Below, one piece after another: positions 20,321 to 32,059 of a stretch of DNA of 64,000 nucleotides. Both the position numbers and the translations under genes were made by a program. The stretch is from NCBI GenBank assembly GCA_963576735.1, contig OY755190.1, positions 6,255,695 to 6,319,694 on the forward strand, read 5' to 3'. Source of the stretch: Bedellia somnulentella (taxonomy: Eukaryota > Arthropoda > Insecta > Lepidoptera > Bedelliidae). The notes beneath the pieces were generated by a model. That model did not search any database, was not told where the DNA came from, and worked only from the letters and a program-made list of their open reading frames with translations. Every line of letters begins with the position of its first letter. Positions within the stretch are counted from its first letter, which is position 1.

Positions 20321-20573
20321 GGCTGTCTAGTGTCGGCTTAAAATAGCACTACCCCATTTCTTCCGGTGGTGTACGTAAAAGGCGACTAACGGTATTGGGG
20401 CCTTTAAGGGATTTTTGGGTGATGCGGTTGGAGACCCATCACCAACAACCTTTATTATTTTGAAATCTTTTCCCCACTCACATTTCCAAAAGTGGCTGAG
20501 GAATTTCTAATTCCTTAGCTCTGGCTACCCCTGCAAGGAATTTATAGCCGTGAGTATATGTATGTATGTATAT
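20321..20573 (+). mobile_element. RTE-derived short element, full length
   Basis: Collinear from TAGTGTCGGCTTAAAATAGC through GGAGACCCATCACCAACAAC and CTCTGGCTACCCCTG to GCCGTGAGTATATGTATG. The first bases and the tail match the RTE LINE; the middle does not. Confidence 0.8.
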
Positions 20574-20749
20574 TTTTAGGTATAATCCTTGGTAATATCT
20601 TATGCTTTAAAATAGAGTTATATTAGACTTTTAGCTTTTTGGTTTTACGTTATATTTTATATATATTTTTTACTCATAATTACAATAAACATTTAGTTAC
20701 TCTGTAGCTATTTAACAAACTTGTTATTTGTTCATATTTTAAGTAATTA

Positions 20750-20886
20750 GCTATGTAGTATCGGCTTAGAATAGCACTTATTACATAGCATTACTGCCCG
20801 TAGGTGGCAAAAGTGGCTGAGGAATTTTAAATTATGTGGCTCTGGCTATCTTTTAGGGATTTATAGTCGTGCGTATACGTATGTTT
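20750..20886 (+). mobile_element. RTE-derived short element with internal deletion
   Basis: The head TATCGGCTTAGAATAGCACT is joined to the 3' third, GTGGCTGAGGAATTTTAAAT, and a GTCGTGCGTATACGTATG end. Confidence 0.65.
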
Positions 20887-21883
20887 AAGTAATTAAATCG
20901 CATTGGTTGCTTTATAAAAAGTTGCAACTAATGCGTTTATTTATGGTACTCATATAGGATCTTCTGAGCTAACTAGGTAGGTAGAAATAAAGTTTATGGT
21001 CATTAAATTAAACTTAATCGGAAGTCACACTCAACTTGGCATGTAGGAGAACAAAACCTTCAACCATTCAAGAAAATCCAGACAAAAAGCCTAAATAAAG
21101 TCTCTTACCATCAAGACAGATAAATCTCTCAGCTCTAACTCAGATGTCAAATCGAAATTCGGTGTGAAGGCGAATTTAAAGAATCCGAAAAGTCCTCGGT
21201 CTAAATAAAAGAATTGGTCCTTCTAACAAGCTTTGGTCCTCGTATTCATTATAATTAATCGTGGAGATTTTCACCAATTCTTGCCATCTCTCTCCTACTT
21301 GAGGGTGTTTATAGTATGTTGTCCTTTTCTAGCTGAGGTTCGGAGTCACATATTCACGTGAAAGACAATGTGAAGACAGATGGGCTGAGAGTAAAATTGT
21401 TATTTCTTCACACGAAGTTTGGTGAAACTATTTTTGTTGTTTTGTTAGAGACGCGATTGAGTGATTATTTGAAAGTTGCTTAAAAATATTTGGATTACTT
21501 GGTAAAGGATGTTAGCTCGAAGGCTGTCGGTTAAATCCTCAACAGTCATTGCAACTTATGTGATGTCATGTGGTGTCGCACAAATTTATATTCTAATCAA
21601 ATTTAAATTAAATCTAAATCGGCAGCGATTTAGAAGATATTTTTCATATAATATAGTATATAATTTTTAAGTAATTAAAATGTATTAGTTTATATCTTTG
21701 GAAGAAAGCAACAGTTGTAAATTACTATCTGCTAATCATAATAAATAGGTTGAAACTGTTATGTTAGGGATGTTCACAAAAAACATTTATAAAATAATGT
21801 TTTCACGCATTTCTGTAATCCAACAATAAGTCATGAGGTCAGTCCTACAGTAAACTGAATTAAATCTTATATTTTTTTATTTT
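20887..21883. other. no gene recognised
   Basis: About 1 kb of AT-rich, apparently single-copy sequence. Confidence 0.35.
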
Positions 21884-22010
21884 ACATACAGTTCCCATTG
21901 GGGTGGGCAGAGACTATCGTGACAATCCTCTCTAGGTTCGTTTACATTCATCAATCTTCTCAAACATGCTCTTTTATTCTTCATACTTCGGATTCCTGCC
22001 TTTTTGATCA
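21884..22010 (-). mobile_element. RTE LINE 3' fragment
   Basis: Minus strand: CCAATGGGAACTGTATGTA end, AACGAACCTAGAGAGGATTG and ATGAAGAATAAAAGAGCATG. The usual GGCGTGAG word is deleted. Confidence 0.75.
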
Positions 22011-22261
22011 TTGGATGATGACGATTTATTATTTAAATATGTCTTTTCACTATTTTTACTTGGAAAAAGATATATTAAAATTTGAATGAGTACAATTTGA
22101 GTTATTTTATTTAATACAGCTTCTGGTAATATGTGAAATATGATAAATCAAGATATTATTTAAAATTCTAAAGCTCTTAAAAAAAAATTCACAATTTGAA
22201 AGAATTTTCTGTGTATATGTATATTACGCGATAACTACGTCAATAGGCAATCGATTTCTAA

Positions 22262-22751
22262 AATTCGGTATGCAAAGTTTTACTAAAGTGATGCTGATTA
22301 CAAAACGAGATATAAATAAACAATATTATATTTTCTTGAAATTATATCAATTGAAGCTAAGATGACTGTTATTTTATCAAAAAACTGTAACAGTGTTTGA
22401 CCTTCAATGTTGTTTAAAAGACATACGGTTTTGCAGTTTATTAATAAAACATCGAAAATCATAGGTTTGTTTAGTATAATATCGTAATAATTTCATTTGA
22501 CATCACAAATTCTTGATATGTTTTGCAATCAGCAACATTTTTATAAAACATTTCGCTTAATTTGCATGTCGCTACGTGATTTTATCGATCGATGACGTCA
22601 TTAAGTACAAAAGTTGAACAATCTTTAAAAAATCATAACTTTACAATTACTCATTTTAAATGGAAAATATTCAAATTTGTGTTTTATTTTCGTGTTTACT
22701 ATCGAATAAAAATATTTAATAAACACCAAAAAAAACTTTGCATACCGAATT
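22262..22751. repeat. 20-bp perfect inverted repeat, 450-bp spacer
   Basis: AATTCGGTATGCAAAGTTTT (22262-22281) and its exact inverse complement (22732-22751) enclose very AT-rich DNA. It could be a TIR element; I see no target duplication. Confidence 0.55.
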
Positions 22752-23296
22752 ATATAAGATACGCTATGAAAAATTTGTTTTGCGTCAAATGGCTGTTCCA
22801 ATTCATTTGGAAAAATATTGTTGACATGTATAGCCATGGAATGTATGCATGGATTTGCGTTTGACGAATGATTTTAACCGACTACGTAAGGAGATGTAGT
22901 CTAAGATGAGAGAATTTAAACATTAGATTTTATTGAAATATAAAGGTGTTAAAGTTTTATGGTGATCAGAATGACTTCATCTTTGACCTGGACCTGAGGG
23001 TCAATGGCGGTGTTAAGTAGCTATTTTACAACATCGTACAACTTTATTACCCGACTAACTTTGTATGTTCAAGTGTAACTTGCATGACAATTATTGTGCA
23101 TTTTTATACTCTAAGTTTTACTTGCAGTTTTGTTCTGCCAATAGTCCAACGGCTAAAATCTTGTCAGGAGAGCCTTTGTACAATTTTTGAAATGCAAGCT
23201 GAATTACAATTGTACTGAATTTTAATTTACTCAGACTTTTTTTAACAACTGTAAACGAAATCTTTGCTTTTTTTTAAATGTGATGTACAATAAAGA
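22752..23296. other. no gene recognised
   Basis: Includes GATTTTAACCGACTACGTAA at 22870-22889, a word I associate with dispersed insect repeats. Otherwise unassigned. Confidence 0.3.
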
Positions 23297-23352
23297 GTTT
23301 ACATCCATCAATATTTTCACACATGCTCTTTTTTTCTTCATACTTCTTGCCA
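23297..23352 (-). mobile_element. RTE LINE fragment
   Basis: Minus-strand AAGAAAAAAAGAGCATGTGT and TTGATGGATGTAAACTC from near the ORF end. Confidence 0.6.
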
Positions 23353-23424
23353 TTCTTCCATGGAATCTATGTTGTACTATTGGGCCTCGTATTTCATCAC
23401 GCAGCATACCCGGTGGCTGATGTT

Positions 23425-23640
23425 GTGGTTGCATGGTATGTATGTAGGAGCTATAACACTAGACCATTTCTTCCCGTGTGTTTCGTACTAAATAACTTAG
23501 GGTTTCGGGGCTCTCAAGTGGTAGTTTGCGATGTAGCCAGAGAACCATCACCAACCCTCCTTGATTTATAGCTAAGAAATCTTTAATTCTAAAGCTCTGG
23601 CTACCCTTTTTTGGGATTTATAGCAATGCGTGTATGTAAA
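23425..23640 (+). mobile_element. RTE-derived short element, old copy
   Basis: Blocks CATTTCTTCCCGTGTGTTTC, ACCATCACCAACCCTCCTTG, AAAGCTCTGGCTACCC and GGGATTTATAGCAATGCGTG occur in order. Confidence 0.55.
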
Positions 23641-23877
23641 TGCAAGCCAGCATGGTATGCGACTATTTTAAAGAAAATGTTTGTTTGCAAGACTAATACA
23701 TAAATCGGATCTACGACATTAGTTCAATGTGTAGTTTTTTTTTAAGGAAGTGGTACGTAGGTAAGTACGTGGCGTCAGAAAGTACCAAAGTGTAATGTCA
23801 ATGTGTTTCTGTTAGGAAAAAATATTTTCTATTCTATTAGGAAAAGTCGATCGTAGAATATTTGTGACTCCAACTTT

Positions 23878-24010
23878 AACACGCCCCGTATATCCCCAAA
23901 GGAGTGACAGATGTACCAATGCTTCTACAGATGGGCAGTGCACTTACGCTATAGGAGCAGGCCAATCACCGTTTCCACACAATCTTTCCCTCACCATAAA
24001 CTGTTAAGAA
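23878..24010 (-). mobile_element. tRNA-SINE body fragment
   Basis: Minus strand: GGTGAGGGAAAGATTGTGTG, GGCCTGCTCCTATAGCG and CATTGGTACATCTGTCAC match the SINE at 11927 with heavy divergence. Confidence 0.5.
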
Positions 24011-24278
24011 TGTATAACCCAATACCACAACAAGTCGAATAGGAATACAAACAAGTGTATAATGAGTGTTACAATCATAGCTCCAGATGTTCATAGTGGT
24101 ATCACGTGGTATCTCAGATCTGCACGCACTTATCGTGGTCAGGTGGCGAGAACTAGTTAAGCATACTGATTATGCTGACAGCTCAGGTTAAGGGCGCGGT
24201 TTGAGTAACCACTCTTAGTTGGGAGTTTGTTTTTGTTGTATAGGAAAGAATAAAAAGTATTTTCACAACTCAATTTTA

Positions 24279-24360
24279 TACATACTTGAAGTCTGGGCTA
24301 TAAATTCCAGGAAGGGATAGTCAGACCTATACAATTAGAAATGTTATCCATTTCGGAAGT
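24279..24360 (-). mobile_element. RTE-derived short element 3' remnant
   Basis: Minus strand shows GACTATCCCTTCCTGGAATT then TATAGCCCAGACTTCAAG, the diverged 3' end of the short element. Confidence 0.4.
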
Positions 24361-24925
24361 TATTTGGGTAAAAAATGTAACACATAATTTATTTAATATT
24401 TTGATCCAAAACTTTGAGTCCCAGTTGCTGATTATGTATCAACAAATTTACGACATGGACAGCGACAATCGTGCCACTTGCGACACAATCGTCAGTCGCA
24501 AAAGATACGTAATATGGGAGCTTGTCTCCACCTCTTTGTTTTTAGATTATAGACATGATAAATAAAAAAATAAACAAAATTTCACTTAAAAATTAACCAA
24601 ATCAACTGAGCATTTCAAAAGTTTTCTTTACCTTCGTAGTCGGTCTAAGCCGCAGATTTCTGCAATTACGTACGTGACGGACAGCCAGTACGCGACACCT
24701 GCTCTCGATGCTATCAGTTCGCTGACTGTGACTCCAATTAACTCCTAACTATATGTGTTGTTTTACTGTACTGATATAATTGATAGCCAAATAAGAATAT
24801 TGTTGGGTTTTTGTGTTGAATTATACTCGGGAGAAATAGTGCGCATTCAAAAAGTATTATTTCTAAAAATTACTAATAAATATGTATCTGCAAGTATTTA
24901 TAACCATTTATTATTTTTCTCAACT
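24361..24925. other. no gene recognised
   Basis: The part 24450-24740 is less AT-rich and non-repetitive. It may be regulatory, but there is no direct evidence. Confidence 0.25.
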
Positions 24926-25165
24926 CAAACGTTCACGACGTATATCCCTGAAGGGGTTGGCAGAGATACTTATACTTCTGAATATCACCTTACATTGTCT
25001 TCTGGTGTTCAGAGTACTCACGTTTTGCTTAGACAGTGTACTCACGTGATAGGGGGCAGCCTGTCGCCGTTTTGTACGAATAAACTGTGACTTAACTGAG
25101 TATAACTCAGCCATGAGTGTTTCCTCACGCCCAACCTTAATAAATTAACCACACATATGACTTTT
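24926..25165 (-). mobile_element. tRNA-derived SINE, 5' truncated
   Basis: Minus strand: AAGTCATATGTGTGGTTAAT, CGTGAGGAAACAC, CGGCGACAGGCTGCCCCCTA, TGCCAACCCCTTCAGGGA. The tRNA head is missing. Confidence 0.65.
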
Positions 25166-25295
25166 ATGGTTAAATGGTTGGTTGGTTAAAAAATATATAT
25201 GGTTTTTTAATGTAAAATATGTAAGGTTTTTTAATATTATAAGATTTTTTAATATTATAAGATTTTTTTATCAACATAATCATTAAAAAATATAT

Positions 25296-25510
25296 TCTGT
25301 GTAGTGTCGGCTTAGAATAGAACTATGCCATTTCGGAGCATATGATACCTATTAGAGCTTTTTAAATGATTGTTGGGCAATGTGATTGGACACCCATCAC
25401 TGTCCCTCCTTTATTTTATAATCTTTTTCTTATTCAAATCATAAAATTGGCTGATAGTTTTCTACTTGTGAACCTCTGACTACACAATTTAGGGATTTAT
25501 ACCTGAGACT
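25296..25510 (+). mobile_element. RTE-derived short element, diverged
   Basis: Head TGTGTAGTGTCGGCTTAGAA is preserved; the middle is eroded but collinear to GGGATTTATACCTGAGACTG. Confidence 0.6.
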
Positions 25511-25858
25511 GACAAACCTCCCGAATTTCATTTACATTTATCATTCTTTTCACATATGTCCTTTTACATACATACATACTCACGGCTATAAATCCTTAGA
25601 AGGGGTAGCCAGAGCTAAGGAATTACAAATTCCTCAGACACTTTTGGAAAGTTGAGTGGGGAAAAGATGGTAAAATAAAGGTTTTTGGTGATGGGTCTCC
25701 AACCGCATCGCCCAAAAATCCCTTAAAAGCCCCAATACCGTTAGTCACCTTTTACGTTCACCCACCGGAAGAAATGGGGATTTTATTCTTCAGAATTAGC
25801 ACTCCAGCCTTTTGATCACATTCTCTATTTAATCTGTGGTTGTCCTCTACTAACCCAT
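25511..25858 (-). mobile_element. RTE LINE fragment split by a short element
   Basis: 25511-25565 and 25780-25858 are consecutive parts of the RTE 3' coding region on the minus strand (CCATTT...AAGGAC, then AGAATAAAA...CTGGAGTGC). The short element at 25566-25779 interrupts them. Confidence 0.65.
25566..25779 (-). mobile_element. RTE-derived short element nested in RTE fragment
   Basis: Minus-strand copy from CCCCATTTCTTCCGGTGGGT to GCCGTGAGTATGTATG. The first 45 bp are missing. It is flanked by TTTTA-like sequence on both sides. Confidence 0.7.
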
Positions 25859-25889
25859 GATCCATATGGATCTATCGCTTTAGCTGCGC

Positions 25890-26046
25890 AAGCTGTGTAG
25901 TGTAAGCTTAGAATAGACCCTACCCGACTTAGGGTATTCGGCTATTTTAAGCAATTTTTGGGCGATGTGGTTGAAATCCATTACCTACCTTTATTTTACC
26001 ATATTTTCCCTGCTTGACTTCCAAACTTGGCTGTAAACCTCAGATA
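25890..26046 (+). mobile_element. RTE-derived short element, 3' truncated
   Basis: TGTGTAGTGTAAGCTTAGAA head and GGGCGATGTGGTTGAAATCC, then decay. Confidence 0.55.
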
Positions 26047-26519
26047 CTTTTATTTGTTGACACTGGTAAGGATAACGAAAATAGGACCTATGGTTATTGG
26101 TATCTGTGTCCCTTAAAAACCCTGAATGACAACTACGGAAGGAGGTTGGGTACATATACTCTAAACGGGCTCCACACAGCTCGTCATCCGTAAATTATAT
26201 TTTTGCTTTTATGCTCTGTATTTTCACAAGTAACTTAGTAATACATACGCTGAGAGTCTAAAGAACGGTAAATATGGCTTTCTGGACGAAAGTCATATTT
26301 TTATCCTTTTCACCGTACAGACCCTCAACTTCTCGGGCTTTAAGGTTCAGATGCGCGTAGGTTTTTGAGGAAATATCTGCGTGCATAGTAGAAACTAGCG
26401 GAGAGTCTAGGGCTGGCACAAATTTTGACCAAAGTGTGAGTATTGCCATACAAAGGGGTTATGTAGCCAGGCTCTTGGGAACCCTAACCCATTGCGGCAG
26501 TGATTTTAAAAAAAATCCT
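26047..26519. other. no gene recognised
   Basis: No repeat end or coding signal identified. Confidence 0.35.
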
Positions 26520-26715
26520 AGTTTTGTAATCAGAATGTCACTATCCCTTTCTACCCGCGGGTGTCATAAGAGGCGACCAATGACCCATCACCAACGATAA
26601 TTTCCACCATCTTGTCCCCTATTAATTTCCAAATGTGGCTGAGGAGTATTAAGCTTTAAAGCTCTTGCTGACCCTTTTTGGGATTATGGCCGTGAGTGTA
26701 CATGTATATATATAT
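26520..26715 (+). mobile_element. RTE-derived short element
   Basis: Missing the head. TTTCTACCCGCGGGTGTCAT, CCCATCACCAACGATAATTT, GTGGCTGAGGAGTATT and GGCCGTGAGTGTACATGTAT are present. Confidence 0.65.
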
Positions 26716-26844
26716 CAGTTCCGAAGCATTTATTTATTCAAACAAATGGCTCAATGAAATACTAAACATATAGTCTCAATCATATTATTCGCATTTCTTT
26801 GCAGAATATGTGCCTACAACGCTATTGATGTAAATGGATGTTCG

Positions 26845-26975
26845 AAAGGATAAGAACATCATTTTCACCATTTCATCAACTTCCGAACAAAGGCCACCCT
26901 CGAAGATCTCTGCAACGACTGTTCCTGTACTGCTCTCATCCATCGCCTTCCCACCCATCAAGTCGTCGCTTCGGT
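26845..26975 (-). mobile_element. possible LINE 3' fragment of another family
   Basis: Minus strand reads GATGGGTGGGAAGGCGATGG, then CGAGGGTGGCCTTTGTTCGG, resembling the end of LINE ORFs where a GGCCTTTGTTCAGCAG-like segment is common. Family not established. Confidence 0.3.
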
Positions 26976-27159
26976 CTCCCTTGTGGGAGGTTGAACTCCT
27001 ATGTTAGCTGACATCTTACTTCGCTGTATGAAAGGAGTGATTAAAAATAAAAGGCGAGTTAATTTTCTCAATAAATTTATCTATCAATAGATATATATTT
27101 AAACAATAGATATTTCTCAATAAAGTTTGCACATTTACAGTTTTAATTTGTAATTGTTA

Positions 27160-27359
27160 NNNNNNNNNNNNNNNNNNNNNNNNNNNNNNNNNNNNNNNNN
27201 NNNNNNNNNNNNNNNNNNNNNNNNNNNNNNNNNNNNNNNNNNNNNNNNNNNNNNNNNNNNNNNNNNNNNNNNNNNNNNNNNNNNNNNNNNNNNNNNNNNN
27301 NNNNNNNNNNNNNNNNNNNNNNNNNNNNNNNNNNNNNNNNNNNNNNNNNNNNNNNNNNN
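27160..27359. other. assembly gap (200 N)
   Basis: Exactly 200 N, a conventional scaffold-gap size, so the true distance is unknown. Confidence 0.99.
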
Positions 27360-27639
27360 CCACTGCTCGAACTGAACCACGCTGTAAAATAGAGCATTGG
27401 TTAGCATGATAAAAAATACATATAGGAAACCTAGTGTCAGGCTATGTCAGGATCCTGAACTTGAGTTTCATTATGTGATTTATACGCAACAAGTAGATTC
27501 GTAGATGAAAGGGGGGTAAGTAGTGAAGGTCGAGGAGATGCAGAAATAAAGTGGTAAAAGGCAGGGCATTGTATGCAGAACAGATGGTTGTGTGTACTCG
27601 AAAAGTTTTGTTTAGCCAAAACATGGTAGATAATGCAGT

Positions 27640-27780
27640 GTCGTTAGCTTCCTGGAAGATGATCCCACGATTTTCTTAAAGAGCACGGGTAGCCGATAGA
27701 TAAGGTTAGCGCAAGACTGGTTGTTGTGGCGATCTCTGGGGAGCCTTACCTATGTCCAGCAGTTGATGTCTTCATCTATA
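27640..27780 (+). mobile_element. possible LINE 3' end
   Basis: TGGCGATCTCTGGGGAGCCT followed by TATGTCCAGCAGTTGATGTC resembles the widespread insect LINE terminus with GGAGGCCTATGTCCAGCAGT. Confidence 0.45.
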
Positions 27781-28109
27781 GTCTTATATTACTTTAACAA
27801 GCTTAACTCTTTGTTAAATCTAAGGGACATACTTTCATAAATCCCGATAAAATAAAAATTCAGAGGGGAAAATGTGAGCAAAAAAATATAAAAACCAATA
27901 AAGAATTAAGCTATAATTAATAATAATTAGTCGCTACTTACTACACCGACAAATAGAGAGAGCTCCAAGTACAATTTAAAGATATCTATCCCCTTCATAA
28001 ATCTAACACGCTCTCTTTCTACTTTGCAAGTGTACAAATTACGCGCAAATCTCTGCAATTTGCTGTATTTTTCTTAAATTTAAATTTTACAATCCAAAAA
28101 TATACTTAC
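27781..28109. other. intron of the T-box gene
   Basis: AT-rich sequence directly downstream of the 28110 splice donor on the minus strand. It carries the donor GTAAGTAT at 28102-28109. Confidence 0.5.
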
Positions 28110-28222
28110 AAGCTGAATGCGAGTTATGCGCGGCAGGGGGAGGACTGGCGGGCCCGCCGACGTCAAGCGGCCGCTCGTCGTCGTCGTCCCGCGGCTCGGA
28201 CCGCGCCGTCAGCATCGCCTGC
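28110..28222 (-). CDS. Tbx2/3 (bifid/optomotor-blind) exon after the T-box
   Basis: This minus-strand 113-bp exon follows the acceptor GTACCGCAG and ends at the donor GTAAGTAT. Its first base completes the AA-G lysine codon left by the 77-bp exon, giving REKK then QAMLTARSEPRDDDDERPLD and VGGPASPPPAA. Drosophila Optomotor-blind has, from memory, REKKQALM followed by an acidic DDDDKLLDVVGP segment at the same place, so this supports bifid rather than other T-box genes. The region links the DNA-binding domain to the regulatory C-terminus. The exon ends in phase 1; I do not find the next exon, which may be beyond the left edge. It is unusually GC-rich for the window. Confidence 0.75.
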
Positions 28223-28317
28223 CTGCGGTACACCGACAAACTGCTCGTGTTATTATTAGTGTATATTTTACTACTATATATATATACTATATACTAAATA
28301 AATAAAAAAATATACAC

Positions 28318-28492
28318 ATCTGGAAGTTGATAGGGGAGAAGTTGGTAGAAATAAAGTATCGTTGGTGATGGGTCTCCAACCGCATGGCCCAAATACCACT
28401 ACAAAAGCCGCATACCCTTAGTCGCCTCTTACAACACCCGTGGGTAGAAAGGGGTAGTGACATTCTAAGCCGGCACTACACAGCAAAAATAC
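28318..28492 (-). mobile_element. RTE-derived short element, 3' truncated
   Basis: Minus-strand head GCTGTGTAGTGCCGGCTTAG at its right end, then the body down to the CCCCTATCAACTTCCAGATG region. The 3' third is absent. Confidence 0.7.
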
Positions 28493-28572
28493 ATATACGG
28501 ACATATTATACACAGATCGAGTTAGCCCTAAGCTAAGTAGAACTTGTATTATGGTACACTAACTCAATGATA

Positions 28573-28691
28573 TCTATACTTATAATAAATCTGTAGAGAG
28601 GTCAATTCTGTACATGAAATATATTTTCAAAATAACTATCAGGTGGTGATTAGGGATCGATACTGATGCCAAAAATGCAATCAGTAAAATT

Positions 28692-28741
<50 letters not shown>

Positions 28742-29560
28742 GGTTTGTATGTTCCTTATGGAAACAAAAACTACTCGACGGATTTTAACGAAACTTGGTA
28801 CAATTATTCTTCATACTCCTGCGCAGGTTTTTGTATACTTTTCAGCAGAGAAGTAAAGGGGAATTTTGGGAAATTTGGGGAAAACGGGAGAAGTTACTCC
28901 ATTTTTTAAGCTTCCGTCGCGTGTGCAGCCTTAATGGTTAAACTTACATAGAAATCATGTGTGGCGGAAATATTCTACATAAAATTATAAAAAAAAAAAT
29001 TCCTTAACAGTATATGTCTATCTTTTATGGTTGACTCACAATAACACGTGTAATTCCTGATAGCTTAGCAGTTCGGAACATCCTGATTATATTTGTTTAC
29101 TCTTACGTTTGTAAACATCTCATTCATCCCTAATTTAAATAAGGTAACATTATTACCTAATCAATAAAAAAAGAATCATAGAAATCGGTAGACAAACACT
29201 GAAATTATACATAAAATAAGCCATCGCGCCCGTGATCGAAACCAAATCTTTACTAATTTACATATAACATACTAGATGACGCCAGTAGTTGCATCCTACA
29301 TAACGTAATGATTTATTTTTTAGATTGTTATAAATAATTCATGGCGTTTTATTCCAAAATTTGCTATTAAACGGAAATGCTGAACCGTTCATTAAAGCGC
29401 AATCAAAATCACCAAACTACACTGTTAAGGGAATGCTATAAATTTAATAAATTAAAAACATTACGCTGAATTTCACAATGCTTGAGCAGTGACTGAAGAA
29501 AGAAACCTCAGATATTTAAAAAAACAACGCTACCCGTGCGAAGCTGGGACGATCCACTAG
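28573..29560 (+). mobile_element. non-autonomous Helitron, Lep1-like, complete
   Basis: Starts TCTATACTTATAATAAATCT after an A and ends GGACGATCCACTAG before a T. It has a (GTCT)n array at about 28695-28742 and the AACGAAACTTGGTACAATTA block. ACCCG before the end can weakly pair with downstream bases. It is 988 bp against 933 bp in the minus-strand copy at 5941-6873 and matches that copy along its length. No coding capacity. Confidence 0.65.
28695..28742. repeat. (GTCT)n microsatellite
   Basis: About eleven consecutive GTCT units inside the Helitron. Confidence 0.95.
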
Positions 29561-31030
29561 TATTAAATATGATATCTATGAGACACATATAAATAATATC
29601 CAAGACCAAGAAACAATCATTTTTACTCATTACATAAATGTTGCTCTGAGCGGGTAAGCTGAATGATTATCATGGTGACATTATACGACTCTACTATTAA
29701 ATTAATATTATATAATATAATTACTATTCAATTTTATTCTTTTCTCAATTGTTGAGCATTTTCACATATATTTTTTTTCCTGTCGTTATTCATTTTGTCT
29801 TTAGATAGTTTAGTTTATTTTTGTCTTTTGAATTAACTGTGTGTGTATCTTGTTTTAACTTGTGATCATCTGTTATTGGCCTTATTTACTCAACTGTTTC
29901 ATATAATATGTGTTGCTGTTGATGATCCTTATATAAATAGATAAATAAATAATAATACTACTATCTAAGATGGTCATTATTACAACAAGCCTCCAGCCTG
30001 ATTATTAAATGTATTGTTACAAATATATCTAACACCATCATCATCATACTCGTAACATCACGATGCTTCTTTCTTAAGTCATATTATGAGTTTTTCAAAT
30101 TCCAATTTCATTTGGAAGGGTATTCCAAGTCACATGCCCCTAATCACGTTATTTCATTGTCCTTACAAAAAGTGGGCACTATGGGCACTAGGTGACAAGA
30201 CACACGTGATGTTCAAAAGTTTTAGTAATTCTGCCACCCCTTTGTATACGGCATAAATGATGAGAATTTTAAATGCCTATTATGTTTCTTTTTAATTTAT
30301 TATTAATGTTCAATTATACACTAATAGTGGACATTAGGTCTTTTAAGGATTCCGCCCTGCCACCTATATTAAAAAGAGAAAGCAGGTTATAATTCTGTTA
30401 TGGAGAATTGTCTGACGATATTTTCCCTCAATTTCTATTTAATGTTCTAACTAATCTCGAAAAAAACATTGGTATCATTTACGAAAACCATCAAATACTA
30501 TTAATAGAAAGTCATTAGGACTGAAAATAAAATAATTTCAAATGTAAATATTAGCTATTTTTGAGACAAAAAAAGTACGCCCAAAATTTTTAATTGTTTA
30601 TAGCCACTGATCAAAGCAGTTTTTTACTACAATCATTACACACGCGGTAATAAATATATTTTAGGTACCTAGGTTATAGTACACTCTAAAAAGTGTTGAT
30701 TCTATCAAAACATCTTCCTAGTAAAAGTAAAAGCAATTGCTTCATTTCTTTCAGTCAAATAATTTGATTGTGCAAATCCAGCTTTGACATTTCACGTACG
30801 GAAAATAATAGCAAACTAAAATAAAGTTTAATAAGATTATTGCCAATAATACAACATGAACACATGTTCGGTGTAATAGATTTTCGCACGCACGCGTTAA
30901 ACAATTTTCACACAACTATAATATCCATTAATAGAACTACAAAAAAGTAATGTATCACGAAAAAAGCATAAAAAAGTGAATGCAGACAAAAACTACAGAG
31001 TTAAGTAATAGTATTACTAACAGAGCGATT
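29561..31030. other. T-box gene intron, no feature recognised
   Basis: AT-rich, with no repeats that I can name and no coding signal. Confidence 0.35.
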
Positions 31031-31039
31031 AAAAAAATA

Positions 31040-31300
31040 CGCTTAAAATATCAAAACAAATTTTGGCGGGAGTAAATTGTTTGACATTTGGTTGACGACG
31101 CGACGAGGCCACAGCGACCCTCGTCCTCCGCAAAGGTTAATCATCTCCAAATGATAGTGCTGAAATTTAACACTGGTGGTCGGGCTTGCGTGACGCACAT
31201 CCAAAGGTGCCAATTTAAAAAACAAGGATTTTCCCGCTCATTAAGCACCGCTTTGGAGTGACGACGCAAATTGAAATAAGTTTTCACGTACTATATTTAC
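31040..31300. promoter_or_regulatory. intronic non-repetitive block, possible enhancer
   Basis: It contains GC-balanced, non-repetitive sequence with words such as GGTTAATCATCTCCAAATGA and CCGCTCATTAAGC. It sits in the intron between the 77-bp and 113-bp T-box exons. No function is shown by sequence alone. Confidence 0.2.
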
Positions 31301-31639
31301 AATATTCAGAGACGGTCGAGACAATTTTTTTTTATGAATAGTCACGCATTAAGTTCGATTCTAGTGTACTGTATAGCCCGCCTTAAAATTTAAGCTTTAT
31401 TATTTTTGTTACTATTGCAAGTATTCTCAAAAGAACTTTCAAAAAATTGCAGTCAAAAGTTAAGAGTTTAAAAATTATGCATTTTAAATATTTTATTAAT
31501 ATAATGTCCATAAAATTTTCATATCTAAGCACCTTAGTTAAAACCATTAATGTCAGTACTAGTTTAGCATGATCGCAACAATTTGCAAGTTAACGTAAAC
31601 AAAACACGAATTCTAAGTAAACGCAAAAATATCCGCTAA
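31301..31639. other. intron, no feature
   Basis: AT-rich spacer. Confidence 0.35.
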
Positions 31640-31860
31640 AATACTGCTTTGTTTTTTAAATGATCTGTCATTGAAATGCAGAAGTTGCGACAGTGAGCCA
31701 AAGTTTTAAACGATTGTATTGTTTTGGGGTTCCGGCGTATGGCAGTGGCATCTCTGGGGTAACTGATTACTGGATTGGGGTTACATCGCGGTAAATTCAG
31801 TTTATTAAGTTGTCTCATCGCGCGGACAGATAGAATTTAATTTGCGCCACCCCTGTTATT
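31640..31860. promoter_or_regulatory. intronic non-repetitive block, possible enhancer
   Basis: Includes homeodomain-type words such as CTGATTACTGGATTGGGGTT and a short GC-rich end. Inference only. Confidence 0.2.
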
Positions 31861-32059
31861 AGGGTTGATACTGCATATTTTAATAATTGTAAATCTTTTA
31901 ATTTTCTCTCACTTACTTGAACTTGTAATAAAATGGAGATGACAAATTATAGTGCGAAGATAAAATAACTGGTTTGGATATGGAAGTTAAATAAAATATT
32001 TTTATAGAAAACGAATAAAAAAAACGAAAATAAAACTGAGGCATCCCTTTATAAGTGAC

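Noticed and set aside
27135..27407. ORFs across the N gaps (also 49971-50345)
   Set aside because: They consist of unknown residues from 200-N gaps.
28117..28305. 62-codon plus-strand ORF MRVMRGRGRTGG...
   Set aside because: It is antisense to the GC-rich minus-strand T-box gene exon and runs out into AT-rich intron.
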